A DNA stretch of 64,000 nucleotides, taken from NCBI RefSeq assembly GCF_001039355.2, contig NW_019775490.1:248001-312000 (forward strand), in the 5' to 3' direction. Position 1 is the first letter of the stretch. Every line of letters begins with the position of its first letter. Source of the stretch: Lingula anatina (lineage: Eukaryota; Brachiopoda; Lingulata; Lingulida; Lingulidae). Shown one piece after another: positions 35,101 through 48,900 of the stretch. A program made the position numbers and the translations under genes. Below the pieces are notes generated by a model. It did no database searches. It was not told the origin of the DNA and worked only from the letters and a program-made list of their open reading frames with translations.

Positions 35101-38100
35101 TTAACTTGTCTTCTGCTTCAGTCCCCAATATCTTGAATTTTTTAAGTAAGAAAAGGAAGAAAAAGATGAAACAAGACTTGCATTATGAAAGTATGTCATG
35201 TAACACAAACGTAAGCAAGACCACACCCCTTTTTAGTGCATGCACCTTTTAATTTCTAGATGGTCAAGATCTGAATAGAGATAATAAACTTAAATAAGTT
35301 TTCATGCCTGATCTGCCTATTCAGACTTTTTCTTCAGAAATTGAAGAATCCTAAGTTGTAGAACTTTAAAAAATGGTGATAATCTGTCTTTTTTTCAATT
35401 TAAGAACTAATGAATCTTGATGTATGTGTGGTCTTTAAGACTTAAACTACAGGTAATACATGGGCAATGCTGTCACCTGTAATATGTTGTGAAGTCTTAG
35501 TACAGAAGCAAAAGTAACAAACACAATTGATTCAGTTGACTTGACGTGATGCTAGACTCTAATTGAATTTGTTGTGTCCATCTCCAATTTGTGCCGACTA
35601 ATACAGCATAGTTATTGATTTTTTAAGCCCCAAGTTCTCAGGATTGTAACATAATTGATATGTGATCCGCATGGAAAGAATCCTCATATTGTCTCTTTTC
35701 ACTTCTTCTTACACTGCAAAATGTGGTGGGGAAAAATTAATTTTCCTTCAAGGTTGAACATTTGTGAAATTTGAGGATTTAGTCCATCAGCATGCAATTG
35801 CCTTTTGCACGCTTAGAAATTACTAAGTCACATTGTTGTCTACACTAAGTTGTATTTGGTGACAAAATCATAAAGAAAAGCAAGAAATCACATACACACG
35901 CACACAAACACACACACACACACACACCAAATATTGAATTTTTAAGGCAAGTCCTCTGCCATTACTATAAGACTTGTTTGTGCTTCAGTTTTTTTTCTTC
36001 ACCATGGTATCATTAATCTGTCTTTATACCTTGATGATAATTCACTTCTGCTTATACAAAATACACTGTATCTGTGCTTTTTTATTCTTATATAAATGAG
36101 GTGATTAGTTTTTTTTTTTGCATAAAAAATGGGTACTATAACTAAAGGCAATGTATGAGAGCAAAACTACCTTTTAGTTTTCTTCTTTATAACCCGCAGT
36201 GAAAGATGACTGCCTTTTAGGCTTAACAGAAGTAGTTTCCATTCAATATTTTTGGGCAATGAATTCTTTTCTGTACAAGTGTCATTTTATGAAACCAGAG
36301 AAGGGAATTAATTCTGAGTGGCACACTATCATTTCACCATCTGAGCCCACACTGTTTGAGAAGATTCCGGTGACACTCCAGTCCTAGAAATTGCATGCTG
36401 TCATGACAGATTCTGAGAGCGATGTTTTCGACTCTGTTTCCTGTTTTCCTCTTCCTCACATGCAATGAGAAGCATACAGCTAATACCAGCATAATTCTTC
36501 TCTCCTTGTGGACATTCATACAATTTTAGTTTTTGCTGGCGGCATGATCTTTGTATTTTTTCAAGAAGTTACGAGTGTCACCAATTCTCTTGTTATGAAT
36601 TTGGTTTTGAACACCACTAAATGCACCCAGTTCCACCTGAGGCTCAGGTTTTGACTGGAATGACAATTATGTCTGACATCACAACCTTCAATTTCAATTT
36701 TTTTGTTTTAAAGAATGCTATGATCTAATACAAAACTAGCATGTCTGTCAAGTATTAATTGAGCTTATCCATTACATCGAACAAAGTTGTTGCTTCTTGA
36801 TAAGTTGGCAAGACAACCATTTTGAATGAAAAGATGGACTTGTTGCCAGGTTGTTTGGAAAATATACACAAAGCTAAAAGTTAAAAGCAAAAAATTAAAA
36901 AAAAAAGATTATGTACAAGCATGAAAAAGAAGGATATCCCATGCAGCATCTATGATATCGATCTGAAACATGTTGTTAATCTTGTCAACAGTGGCATTGA
37001 CAGGAGTTGGAACAAGGTTCACAGAAGTAATGGACTGTCTCTTATAACAAAGCCATCCAAGTGACACAGAGCTTTTCAACTAATGTATCAGGTACACTGT
37101 TAGTGATATATTTGCTTGTTAAGGTAATTACTCCCCGAAGCAAGTAAAAGGGTGACTACAAGAGGGCGTGACAGACGGCTTGCACACCTGTGGACTTGGC
37201 ATGCTGGGGCTTTCTAAAGAGACCAATTACCAGCGCCATAGTCGGCACTGTCTAATGATGCTACATGCTATACCTGCAGGTAACCTGGATTCTGCTTGGA
37301 TCTCTTCCTTTTTCTTTCCTCTTGGCCAATCTAGGGTTAGGAAGTGACTGGATTTGTGCTTCTCTGCAGATGTTGCAAAATTGTAATGGCTTGAGATAAA
37401 TTGGATTCATTTTCTTCTCCCCAAATGTTTTATGAAAATGAGTGATTTATCTTACCTGCAGAGATTTTTATGCTAGGAAATTCTGTTTTTAAAAAAATTG
37501 CATAATTTACCTTTACAAAACTTTTGAATCAGAAAAATGAACACTGTATACATGAGTACCAGAACCTGTTACTCTTTGGGTTTGTGCCAGTGACATCTTT
37601 TTTTGTAAGGTTTTCATGTCTTTTTGAAAAATATTTTGTTTTCATTTGAAGCAGGAAGAGAAGGATTAAAAATAATGTCTATCTAAGTGAAAGACTAAGT
37701 TTGCTTCATCTGCTTATATACTTCCTTGTTATTTTTTTTATTGTGTTAGTGAAAGATAGTCTGAGCTAATTAAGCTTTTGGTGACCTACTCTTCCAAAGA
37801 ATTAAGGTTTTTGTCTTTGCTGGTTTGTTAAATAACAGCAGGACTCAAAAGTTTGTGGGCAGATTTTGATAAAAATTTCAGGCTAAGTAAGAAATGGGTA
37901 AACTTAGAATCAGTTAGAATTTTGTGGATTCAATAATTTATCAATTAATAATAATGAGAACTGACCTGTCTTTGCAGAATTCTTTGCTTTCTGAGTGTTT
38001 TTCTAGTTGAAGTGGCTGTCAGCCCAATAAAAGGGGAACATTGTACAAAAATTGAAGTTCACTAGGATGTGCATTGGCATTATTCTCCCTGTTCAAAGCA

Positions 38101-39656
38101 GGAAGTTTAAGAGGCTTATCATAATTTCCTACCTCGTATTTATATTTTTAGTTGACTTTTATAGTTGAAACTGACATTTCGCAAGGATAAAGTTTTTCCT
38201 GCTGTAATAAGGTGATTGGGTACATACACAGAAACTCTCTCTATTTCAGTATGTACACACTGATAATCTGATTATGTGTGAATTCTTGTTGGCTTTGTTC
38301 TCTTTGCATTGTGAATTTTCTACTCTTTTATTAGATTATCTAAAGACCTTCTTGCATACTTTATGTACAGGGCATATAGCTCTGGTAAAGTATTGAATTT
38401 TCCAGTCTGTTTGTTAGGAAGTGCTTAGTACAGGAAAGAAAATTCCTAAAGGTGTCAAAGAGCTAGATAGCACATTTGTTTTCAAAAATAAGCAACAATT
38501 ATAGTAGCAAGAAAAGGATTTTTGGAATTATGAAAATTCTTTTGACTTTATATGGATGCTGGTTTTGTAAAATATCATGGTGTTTGACCACATCTTCCAT
38601 TTGCATGGTAACAAGGGGAGACAAAAATGAAGAAGATGAAGAAAGCTGGCACCAGATCGTCAGTGTTCAATTGTTGATATGTGCCTGAACTTATATCAGC
38701 AGTTGTACCACTGATGTTTTGTTACTAGCCTACCAAACTCAAGGAAACCCTGAAGATTTTTTATCACCACTGCCCGTGAAGGAGGTTATATCTTCAGATG
38801 CATATTTTTGTGTATTTAGTAGTGGATACTTTTCCTTAAAAGTTCTTCGCAAAATACAAATTTCAGGAAAATTCAGGGGTGAATTTCAGGCGGAAAGAAG
38901 TGATAACGATTTTGACTGAATCCAGTATCCCTTTATATTTGATAAATCTAGATGGTACATTTTGTTACTGTACATGACGCTAAGATGTACATGGATCACA
39001 GTTAAAATTTTTTTTTTATAATTATAATTGTTATTTTGATTTGAAAGATAATTTTTGTTTCTTTTCTCCCGTTCAGTAATATTACATTTTTCCTTGAAAA
39101 TGTCTGTACTCTTTTAGTGCTCCCTAGATACTGATCTTTCCATGCAAAGAGTTTTTGCAGTTTTTCTAAACTTCTGTCATGGAGAATGGCATACAGATAT
39201 CAGCTTCATTGATTGCTTATTTTTAAATAAAGCTGAAAAAGCTATGCTTTGTGGGGTTTTTTACCAGTAGGTTTTTTTAATCTACATACATGTATGCACA
39301 ACTGTTTACCATTTTGGTTTACTTCAGTGTACCCTCTCTCTCGCTTTCTTTATTTTGCTATCAATGTGAGGTTTTTACTTTGACCTTTCCAGGAAATTGT
39401 CACCCCCAATGGAAAACCCAAAGTTGAGACTTTCAGCTTCCCCACTCTGTGCAAAGCTTCCATTTATCATGAGGTAAGTTATTGAAAAAAATGAAGAAAT
39501 ATTTTTACTGTAAAATAAGTCTATAATCTAATATTCTGTTCTGTTTTCTTAGCACCTCTGCTTGTGAAACCTAATGATATATGGTTGGCAATTTATATAT
39601 TTGCAAGAATATTAAGTATTCTTAAAACAACTAAGTAGAATCATATTCTGTTGTTA

Positions 39657-39711
<55 letters not shown>

Positions 39712-42076
39712 CAATCATCTAGCTAATTACAAGATCAATTACATTTTTAAAAAAATTTGGTCCTTTGATCTCAAGATTGTCTTTGGGTGCTATTTCGAAG
39801 GCATTTACAATGCCACAGTTGTCTGCAATGATCCATCCAGCGTCATTCAATCATTCAATCCAAGCTTCTGTCTATCCACATTTTTCCTTTAACAGCCCTT
39901 TGGCTTGGCCGCCCTGACCCTGACGGAGGCTGCCTTGCAGTCTGAGCACGGAGAGCCAATGGTGGTGACGAGCAGTGCCATGCCACAGGTAGAACACATT
40001 AATTCCCAGAACAGGTGAGAACACAGGATGACAAGATTTACTAATATGAAGTCAGTTGATTGCAATTACTTGAGTTTGAGTTATCACCTTGTCAGCACCT
40101 GTCGAGTATCTCGTTAATTTGAACATTAACGTTAGGAAAAACTGGGTGTCATACTTTAGATTTACTTTTTTCTTTTTCATTCTGATTGTATATACTATAG
40201 GTTATGGTTGCTGTACAAAAAGAAACAAAGCTTGTGTAAAAAACTAACTTCTTGATTTTATTCTGTGGTCATGCATGATAGCTGTACGTGAACTGGAATG
40301 TGTGAGGTGTGTGTCTGTGTGTGTTGTCTGCAATAATCCATCCATATATATATATAAACTGCTAACATTAACACTAAACATTGCAGCAAAAGTGCTTATT
40401 GATATATTTGCAAAACAACTTCCATATTGTTGATGACAGGTAAATAATTCATTCTTGTGTGGGGATGATTTGATTGGGTGTGCTGGAAGTGATAAAAGCC
40501 AAATAAGAATAATTGAGTCACACTTATTCATATAAAAGACCCTTTATTACATTTGGTATCACAACTGTTTTTGCTGATGGAGGGGGGGGGGGGGGGGGGT
40601 CTTGATCAGTTCTTATCGGCAAACTTGATTATAAAAACAAACTATTTAATTCAATGTGGAATGGGTCACTTTCTAATTGTGGAGGTATTTGAGTGATGGA
40701 ACTCAAACATAACATAAAAATATATTAAAAAAGTACGTATAATTTTATAATATATTGCATGGTAATCAGGACAAGTACCATGATTTAATCATGATTTTTT
40801 GTTGATAAATTTTGGGAATATCGGAGTGAAAATTGCATTTGAGCTACATATATCTGCACATCCAGGACACTGGGTAACATCATTGGGACATGGGCATCAA
40901 AAATTTAACATGGCGCCGATCTTGTGACCAGGCTTTCTGCTTAGAATATACATTGTATTTTGCTTTATTTTCATCAAGTTTGGAAAATGTAGTATTAAAC
41001 ACATACAAAAATTGTCAAGAAAGAGCACACTTAACTTCACAGAGTTGAGAAAGCAAGCCATGATCCTGAATCGGCGGGTAAACAGCGACAACGTGAAATT
41101 GTCTCTCAGGTACACGCTTTCCGCTTAGGATGTGCATCGTATTTGGCTTTATATTAATAAAATTTAAAAATGTTACGTTAAACACATAAAAATTATCAGG
41201 GAAGAGTACACTTAACTTCACAGAGTTGGGAAAGCAGGCTGCAATTCTGAATCTGTGGTTAAACAGCGATGACATGAAATCTTTTTTTCGTGAGTTACAT
41301 GCCAAAAAATGGGAACTGGATAAGTCTCATTTAATATTCATGTGACCAGGTCATTATGTCATCAAGTGAAATCTCCACTATTTAGGCTAAAGCCCTGGGC
41401 TTAATATGAATGGGGAAATGAAACTACATGTGGTTGCGCTGTCTCGTGTGTCTGAAGAAAAACGACACAGGATTAGGTCCTAACATCTGTGATTACACGC
41501 TCAGATGACAGGATTTCCTGACACATCGTTGTTTTATGAAAATCATAGTGTATTTCAGGTATTTAAATCTCGAAATTGAATGATTTGTATAGTTCACGTG
41601 TATGGGAGATCATACTTTGTACTGATTCGGAAGTTGAAAATGGAAATGATGGTAATGCACAACAACCCGTTTTCGTCACCCATCAAAATTTGAGACGAAG
41701 AGCAATTTTTGTTTTTCTCTAGTGTGTGTGCCGTAAATGATCCCTGAGATGACCAAAAAATATGATAATATTATTTTGAGAGCTTTCTTTTCCATAATAT
41801 ACAGCTGCAAAACAGACTGGTATGTCTGTGTCCCAAATTTAATTGTTGTTTTAATGTCATTTTTGGCCAAGAATTAAAAAGTTTAAAATACACAGCAATG
41901 TATGGAAACATAAAATTGTTTGTTGTAATAAGACAAAACCATCCCCTTTCACAAAAAAGCATCCCCATTGTAATCCAATGCATAGGAATATTTTGACAGA
42001 CTTTCAAAGATGGTCACCCACTTCTGTTACCCAGTATCTTGGACGTGCAGATATGTATATACATGAGTACTTCCAT

Positions 42077-42130
<54 letters not shown>

Positions 42131-42847
42131 CACACGCACACGCACCAGTATAAGGGTTCAGATGGATGTGGATTCACGAAAATTTTTCACTGCCAAATCA
42201 AAAGTCTGTTGATTCCCACACAAATTTCTTGAAGAGGTTTTAATGCAAAGATGACAGGTTTGGGACAAGTGTTGTCATTTTATAATAATCTTAGGCATAT
42301 TGCATTATATCCATTAAGAGGATGAATTACATGGTGAATACTAGATGGTAATTTGATCCTATCTGTTACATATGTAGGAGTAGTGGTAGGGTCTTTTTAT
42401 CTTGTGAGAGAATAATGGCTGTCTGCCTCAGATAGGTTTAAGGAGGACCATTATTGTGTTTCTTTTTTTTTTTTTTTTTTACATTTTACCATGATGGCAG
42501 ACATTTGAGGATGGAACTTAGTGGTGAATATTGTTATTTTCATCATTTCCATCAAGCTGTTGGTAGGATTTTTTGCTAAATGCAGTCTCGTGCTCTTTGT
42601 AGGTGTACATTTTATGCAAAACATACATATTTGATGGACTGAAAGACTTTTTTTGTTCTTTTTGAATACACAATAATATTCCCTGCTTTCACCTTTCACA
42701 TGATGACTAATAGAAATGGAACAATAGGCTATTTTAGAATTGTTGCAAAATTACCATGAAGGAAACAGTTTTGATTTCAATCTTACTGGTTATAAAGAGC
42801 CTCAGGGTTTCTTTTAAAATAGGCCTTACATCTTAATAGCAGGATTC

Positions 42848-42936
<89 letters not shown>

Positions 42937-45900
42937 AATAGTAGAGATAAAATAAAATATAATGAATAATAAAATGGAATAAATAGATTAATAAAAAATG
43001 AAAATAAATAATGATAATCATGATAAAATAAACAGAGGAAAAAATAGCACACTCAGTATTTCTTGCCTTTCTATTTAAAAATGTGTATAGACATTCGTGG
43101 AAGTTCTGATTTCTTACAGTATTTGTCTTCTTTGTTGCAGACACAGTGTTTTGACCTATGTACTGTCATGCTACAGCAACGTCATTTGTGCCCTGTCTCC
43201 AAGGTCTCATATGACAGCTTGTTACTTGGCAACCAGGTGAGACCTTTATCATGCTGTTCTAACTGATACTTGTCTCCAGCATTCTACGGGTTCTAAGAAA
43301 TGAATCTCTGAATGTCATTGGCTTCATTAAATGTGAAAGCACATGGTGTTGTTCTGTCTCCTCCTTTATGTTCAAGTTGTTTACTCTCTGTATGTGAAAC
43401 TGATCAAATTAAGTATGTTTATTTCTGTGCTTGGGATGTTATCAACACTATTGCTACCATAATATATTGTTTTTCAAACTGTATATATTGCCTAGTCTTG
43501 CAATAAACCTGGAAATTTTAAGTAAGGCATTCTTGTGTAATTAATACCGGATGAAGCTAGTCAATAGTTCTTCTTCCTCTTGTAGGCTTCTTGTCTGGCA
43601 ACTGCTTCCACCCCTTGTTATGGTAATGATAGATATTGGCTTTAGTTACTCGCAACAGGAGTGGCAGGATCTATGCTATATTTATATATTCTTTCAGTGT
43701 GGATTCAAATTAAATCATTGTTTTGTTTTTTTAGAGCATGTAGAACTGGTTTTGGTGACCTGGACAGAGTGCCAAGCTCTCACAGCACTGGTCCTGGGCA
43801 CAGTGACCACATCCTAGCTGACCCCAGGATTAAAGTGACTCCAGGGTTCTTAGTGGAACTGCTCAATATTGTCTACTATGTCATGTAAGTATTTGCAAGA
43901 GATATTAGTTAGTTATTTTATTAATTGTTTTTATTTTTTATAACCACTAGCCCGACCCAACTGTCCTTGATCATGATGATGATGACTATTACACTCAGCT
44001 CCTGTGCTGAGTTGTTATCTGAGATGGGGGTGGAACTGATGGTATGGTAAATAAACCTACCAGTTTTTGTTGCTTCCTGCACCCTCTGCACATATTGTAA
44101 CTAACTAAGCAGAGGATCTGCTGGAAACAGTCATCAAGCAAGGGTTTTCTCTGGATGTGTACAAAATGAAACTTTCTTTCAGTATTATTTATTATATAAG
44201 ATGCAATCAAGTATTTTAGACTTAACTATTAGACTCTTTTACTGTCAGAGAGTAAAATACTTTCTTAATTAGAAGTAGAAAAACAAAACAATAAATTGAC
44301 TTACCTTCAAGTCAAACTTTTCTATAATATATCCAAAATATGTAATTGGATATCATTTTATGTTGCTTTGAAAATCTTTGTCAAAGGCATTTTTACCTAA
44401 CTGCTTGAGATGAGATTTGATAAAGTGTATTGCGTTAGAGAAGTTGAACACAATACATCTTCTCCAGGTTTACCACTCAGCCTCAGCTAGGGGCTGCTGC
44501 TCTGGATGCAATACATAATAGAGCAGCATACGAGCTCTTCTCTGATGTTATGATGGTAAGTTGATGTTTAGAAATAGAAATTCTGGTTAATGTAGTATTT
44601 CATTCCTGGTGTGTATGTGATTTTGTTGTCTAAAAAAAAAAAAAAAAAAAAAAAGATATGCAAAAATCATTGCTTTTCAAAGAAATTGTTGAAACACAAA
44701 GAAAAAAGTAGTGCTTTAAATTTTATTTTGTATTCTGATTAATAAAGGTAAAGTGACATACTTTATTGTTCTTTTTTGAATATATACCTACATTTTATGT
44801 GCATGTTTTAATTTTTTTAGTGATCATGTTACATAAAACATTTGCCTTTTCCTTTCCTCCTTTAGGATGTAATGAGAAGGCCTTAGTGCATTTCTGCATC
44901 ATTTCCTACATTTTTTTGAAAAAAGTAATGGGCAACAAAAAACACAATGAAATTAATCCTATAAAGTAGGAAAAAAGCTTCATACACATTTATACAAATA
45001 AAGAGTTTTTAAAAAATTGTCTCGGATGCTTCACACAGAGGAACTATGTGTGTTCTTTGTGTTTTAAATTCTAGGCTGTCTAGGGCTATTTTCAAAACTT
45101 AACTGATACACTGCTGGGAGTGGAAATATTTGAAATGTCTGTCATTTTGGTACTTGAGGTTCAGTTTTATGGCACTTGTTTATTAACCAGAGAAGAGTAT
45201 TTTTTTTAATGTCTGAGTTGTTGCTGGTCTTGCTTTATGCTTCACTTTGATGCTTGTTCCCTCTTTTCTGAACACATGTTTCTACACTCCACATCACCTT
45301 TAATTAGGCCAAATATGTAGGAGTTGTAATGCGTGTCAACCAATTAAAAAAAAAAATTATCTACTTTACTTCATGCTTCTTATTCTACATTTGCGTGATA
45401 TTTATGTTGCTGAGTTGTCTCATTGCAAATACAAAAAACTCTCTGTAGCTTTTTCTAAATGTCATCTCTCTCATAACATGAGAGTTTTCTTGATGGTAGG
45501 AAAAAGAATCTGGATTCGTTGGTAGTGTAAAATAGCTGTTGAGTCCAATCAGGTGAAGGTATCAGGTTTTCCAAGAAATCTCATTGAATTTTACAGTTTG
45601 TGCTTGTCATCCACTTGTTTCTAGCTGAAAAGATTTATTGTTCTCAGCATATAACAGGAAATGAAGTCTGTCACTGGAGATGAGGCCAGGCATAGGGTTA
45701 TGCAATTCCCATGAAGGCAAATGAAGGGAAAGTGCAATAAAGATCTGCTATTGTTATGTAGCATCCTGCATGAAAATTGGTTTTTATCCAACACACATAT
45801 TTCAGTGAAACGAAACATGTAATATTAGCTGGAGGTTGATTGAACAAGCATTCTCTCTCTCTCTCTCTCTCTCCTTTGAAGTGTGACACTTTTCTGCCTT

Positions 45901-48900
45901 GTTACCAAATTGTACCAAAAATGTGGGGAAAATAAAATGCCTATTGTTTTCTTTTATTGTATATATTTACCAAAAAGTACTGTTTAATGCTAAGAATTCA
46001 GTATTTAATTACTTTAGTCTCTTTGTGTTCTTTGCTTTATTCCTGTAAAATTCTAACCTCTAGTTAGGCTGAAAAATCCACAGGCCTTTAACTCAGTAAA
46101 TTTAATAATTTGTTTCAAGTCTCCCATGCATCACCCCCTCCTCTGCCCTCTCCGTCACAGAAATGCACACAAACCAAATGTACAGATTTTCTTTCCTACT
46201 AACAAAAATAAACTTCTGTAAGTGTGGGACTTTGTAATAAAAACAGTTGAGATGTATTTCTCTCACATTCAGTGCGTTTATTTTCAATTCAGTGAAATAA
46301 TGACAACAATAAAGTAAAACACAACCATGCCTGGGCGAAAACACTTTCTGTTGACGTAGTGGAATGAGGACATACGTTTGTCACACTTGATGAATTTTTC
46401 TTAAACTTTTCTCTCTTTAGTAGCATTCTGTCTCTTGTGGTGCCTTTAACTGAATAGTATTGCTAATAATCTTGTAACAACAAAATTTAACGCTCCCCAA
46501 CCGTGAACATTCCATGCTATTTAACCTCTCTGGCCCTGTAGAACACAGAGAGCGAGTTCACAGCCATCTTGGCAGTAGACACAAATATATCATGGTTAAT
46601 AGAACCCGGTAGAATGCATCAGGTCACCATTGGGTACATGGACTAGTTTATATGTCATTTAGATTAGCATACATCAATTAATGTGACGTTTGCATTATTT
46701 ACATAATCTTGAAATTTCGTTTGGCCTCTTGGTGTGTCAAATTTAGTGTTTTGATTTATCACCTTTTCAGTAAAATATCACTTTTTAACTGAAAAAAAAA
46801 ATCAATTTGATTGCTTTGGAATTCTTATTTTATATGGGACAATGCAAATTTTACTTTTGTTTGTGAAAGAACATGTCAAATCCCAAAGTACCATGAGGAG
46901 TGTACTAAGGATGACTCGTTTCTTCTGAACCCATTCAGCTTTGTTCAGCTAGGTTCTTTACTTTTAACTGAGAATATTTTGTCTACTTTGATCTAAAATA
47001 AATCAGTAGTAGTAGTTTTGCACTTAAATGAATTATTGTGTATGTTTCATAAAAAGAAAGAAATAAATTATTGTGTATGTTCCATAAAAAAAAAAGAAAT
47101 TGCTCTTGTTTCAGGGTACCCATAGTTACTAAAATTTGGTACATTACTACATTTTTTTTCTTTCTAAAGTGAATTGAATCAAAATTTCTGTTTTTAGGTG
47201 TAATTAAGACCAACCTTTGGTCTTCAGTTCTTTTCAAAGCTTTACTTCTAATTTTTTAAATATGCCACTACCATCAGAACATTGACTGAAAATAATGAGA
47301 ATCAAAACTAAAAGGTGTAGAATCATTATTAATGGGTAGAATTGGCAACCCAGGAGACTACCCCAATTTTAGTGAGTTTTGTTATAGATCTGTCCCAACC
47401 TATGTCACTGTGATATATTTTCCTGTTCAGCAGGGATGGAGAGCATGTATTTGAACAGGAGGAATTTCCAGGGGGAAAACTGTGGAATGCCAATAATGTC
47501 CATACAAATACAATATGGGCCTTGCCTTGTAGCATTTTTGGTCAACCACACCAAAAATAAAAATAAAAAATAATAATATGAATTTCTTTATGATTATTAG
47601 TTTCCGAGTTATATTTGACAAACTTTCAACAAAGACGTCTTTTCCTCTTAACTTACTAGCGGGAGGGGTGACAGGTAGTCTTAATGTATTAAGTGGTCTT
47701 TTTTATATTGATATCCTGAACCTGTTTAGAATACTCAATACAGAATTGAAGATACACAAAAAATATACTTGTTTATAATGTTAGTATGGTGATAAAAATT
47801 AAGTAACTCTTTCTGACACTTAGAGTCCATCTCTTTGAATATTTGAAACGTTATCCTTGTTAAAAACAATGCAACAAATACCCAGTTCACAGAAAGACCA
47901 CTTTTCTCTGCCATTTCCACTTGGTTTCCTTGTGGACCATATCATCAGACACATTTTCCACAGTTCAAATGCTCCTTTATACATGTCTTTTAAAGTATGA
48001 AGATGGCCAAGGGGGTAATAACAAACCAATTTAAAGAATCAAACACAGTCATAGTGTAGGTAAAATCAACAACAAACATGTATGTGTATTTGGCTTGGTA
48101 AATTTAAAACAGTGACTGAAGCAACATGCTTTTATTTACAGTAAGAGTCATCCAGTGGATGACCTAATGTGAGATTAAGTTTCAGTTGCACATTAAAGAG
48201 ACACCATGAAAAAACCCCTAGGACTTGTCCATGGTACCACTGGTACTAGATGTTGCGTGATTATGTTTTATGTATACATGTATATCTGGTTTTCACCTAG
48301 TGGGTGGAGTTTAGTCTATGGGATCTTTTCCCTGCCTTTAGATAAGGAATTTTTTCTCTGATATCAAAGTATCTCTTAACTTTTTTTGGTGAAAGTCGTT
48401 AAGTGTTCACAGGTGTTCACAGAGTAAGCATGCAACAAAAGAACACTGTTGTGAATGAATTTAATTTGTAGAATTTACTTAGTTCGGTCCATTGTTATTT
48501 GCACAGAGATCCAAGCGAAAAAAGCATGTAAGATTTTTATACACAAAATAGATTGTTTGACCCTGTACATTTTCACAATAAAGACTGGTGTCAGGAAAGG
48601 GCAAACATGTTCCTATTATTTGGCACTCACCCTAATTCTGGCAATCTAATCTGAAATCTGATAAAACGTGCTGAATGAGTTTTCGTTGGCAAGGACAAAC
48701 CCTACCGCTTTCAAGGTTTACTGTAAAAATTGTCTAGATTTTTTCAATTTTGTAAGGAATGTAAACAGTTATGTGATGACAACAGAATGTCTCGGTATTC
48801 TAAAATGTATTATGTTTAAGCATAACCAGAATTTTTTATGAAAAAATTGTAAATATTTATTTAATTTGTTATTATTATGAACATATATACCTAGGCCAAG

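Larger units (their letters stand above)
40015..43140 (+). other. Hyccin intron 6 (3.1 kb)
   Basis: It holds a G run (40582-40599), a 181-bp tandem duplication (40925-41285), a CA microsatellite (42081-42128), a T run (42464-42480), and an A-run/AT-run pair (42850-42929). No gene. Confidence 0.8.

Noticed and set aside
42833-43144. 103-codon minus-strand frame rich in Ile/Tyr/Phe
   Set aside because: It is the translation of the A-run/AT-run repeat.
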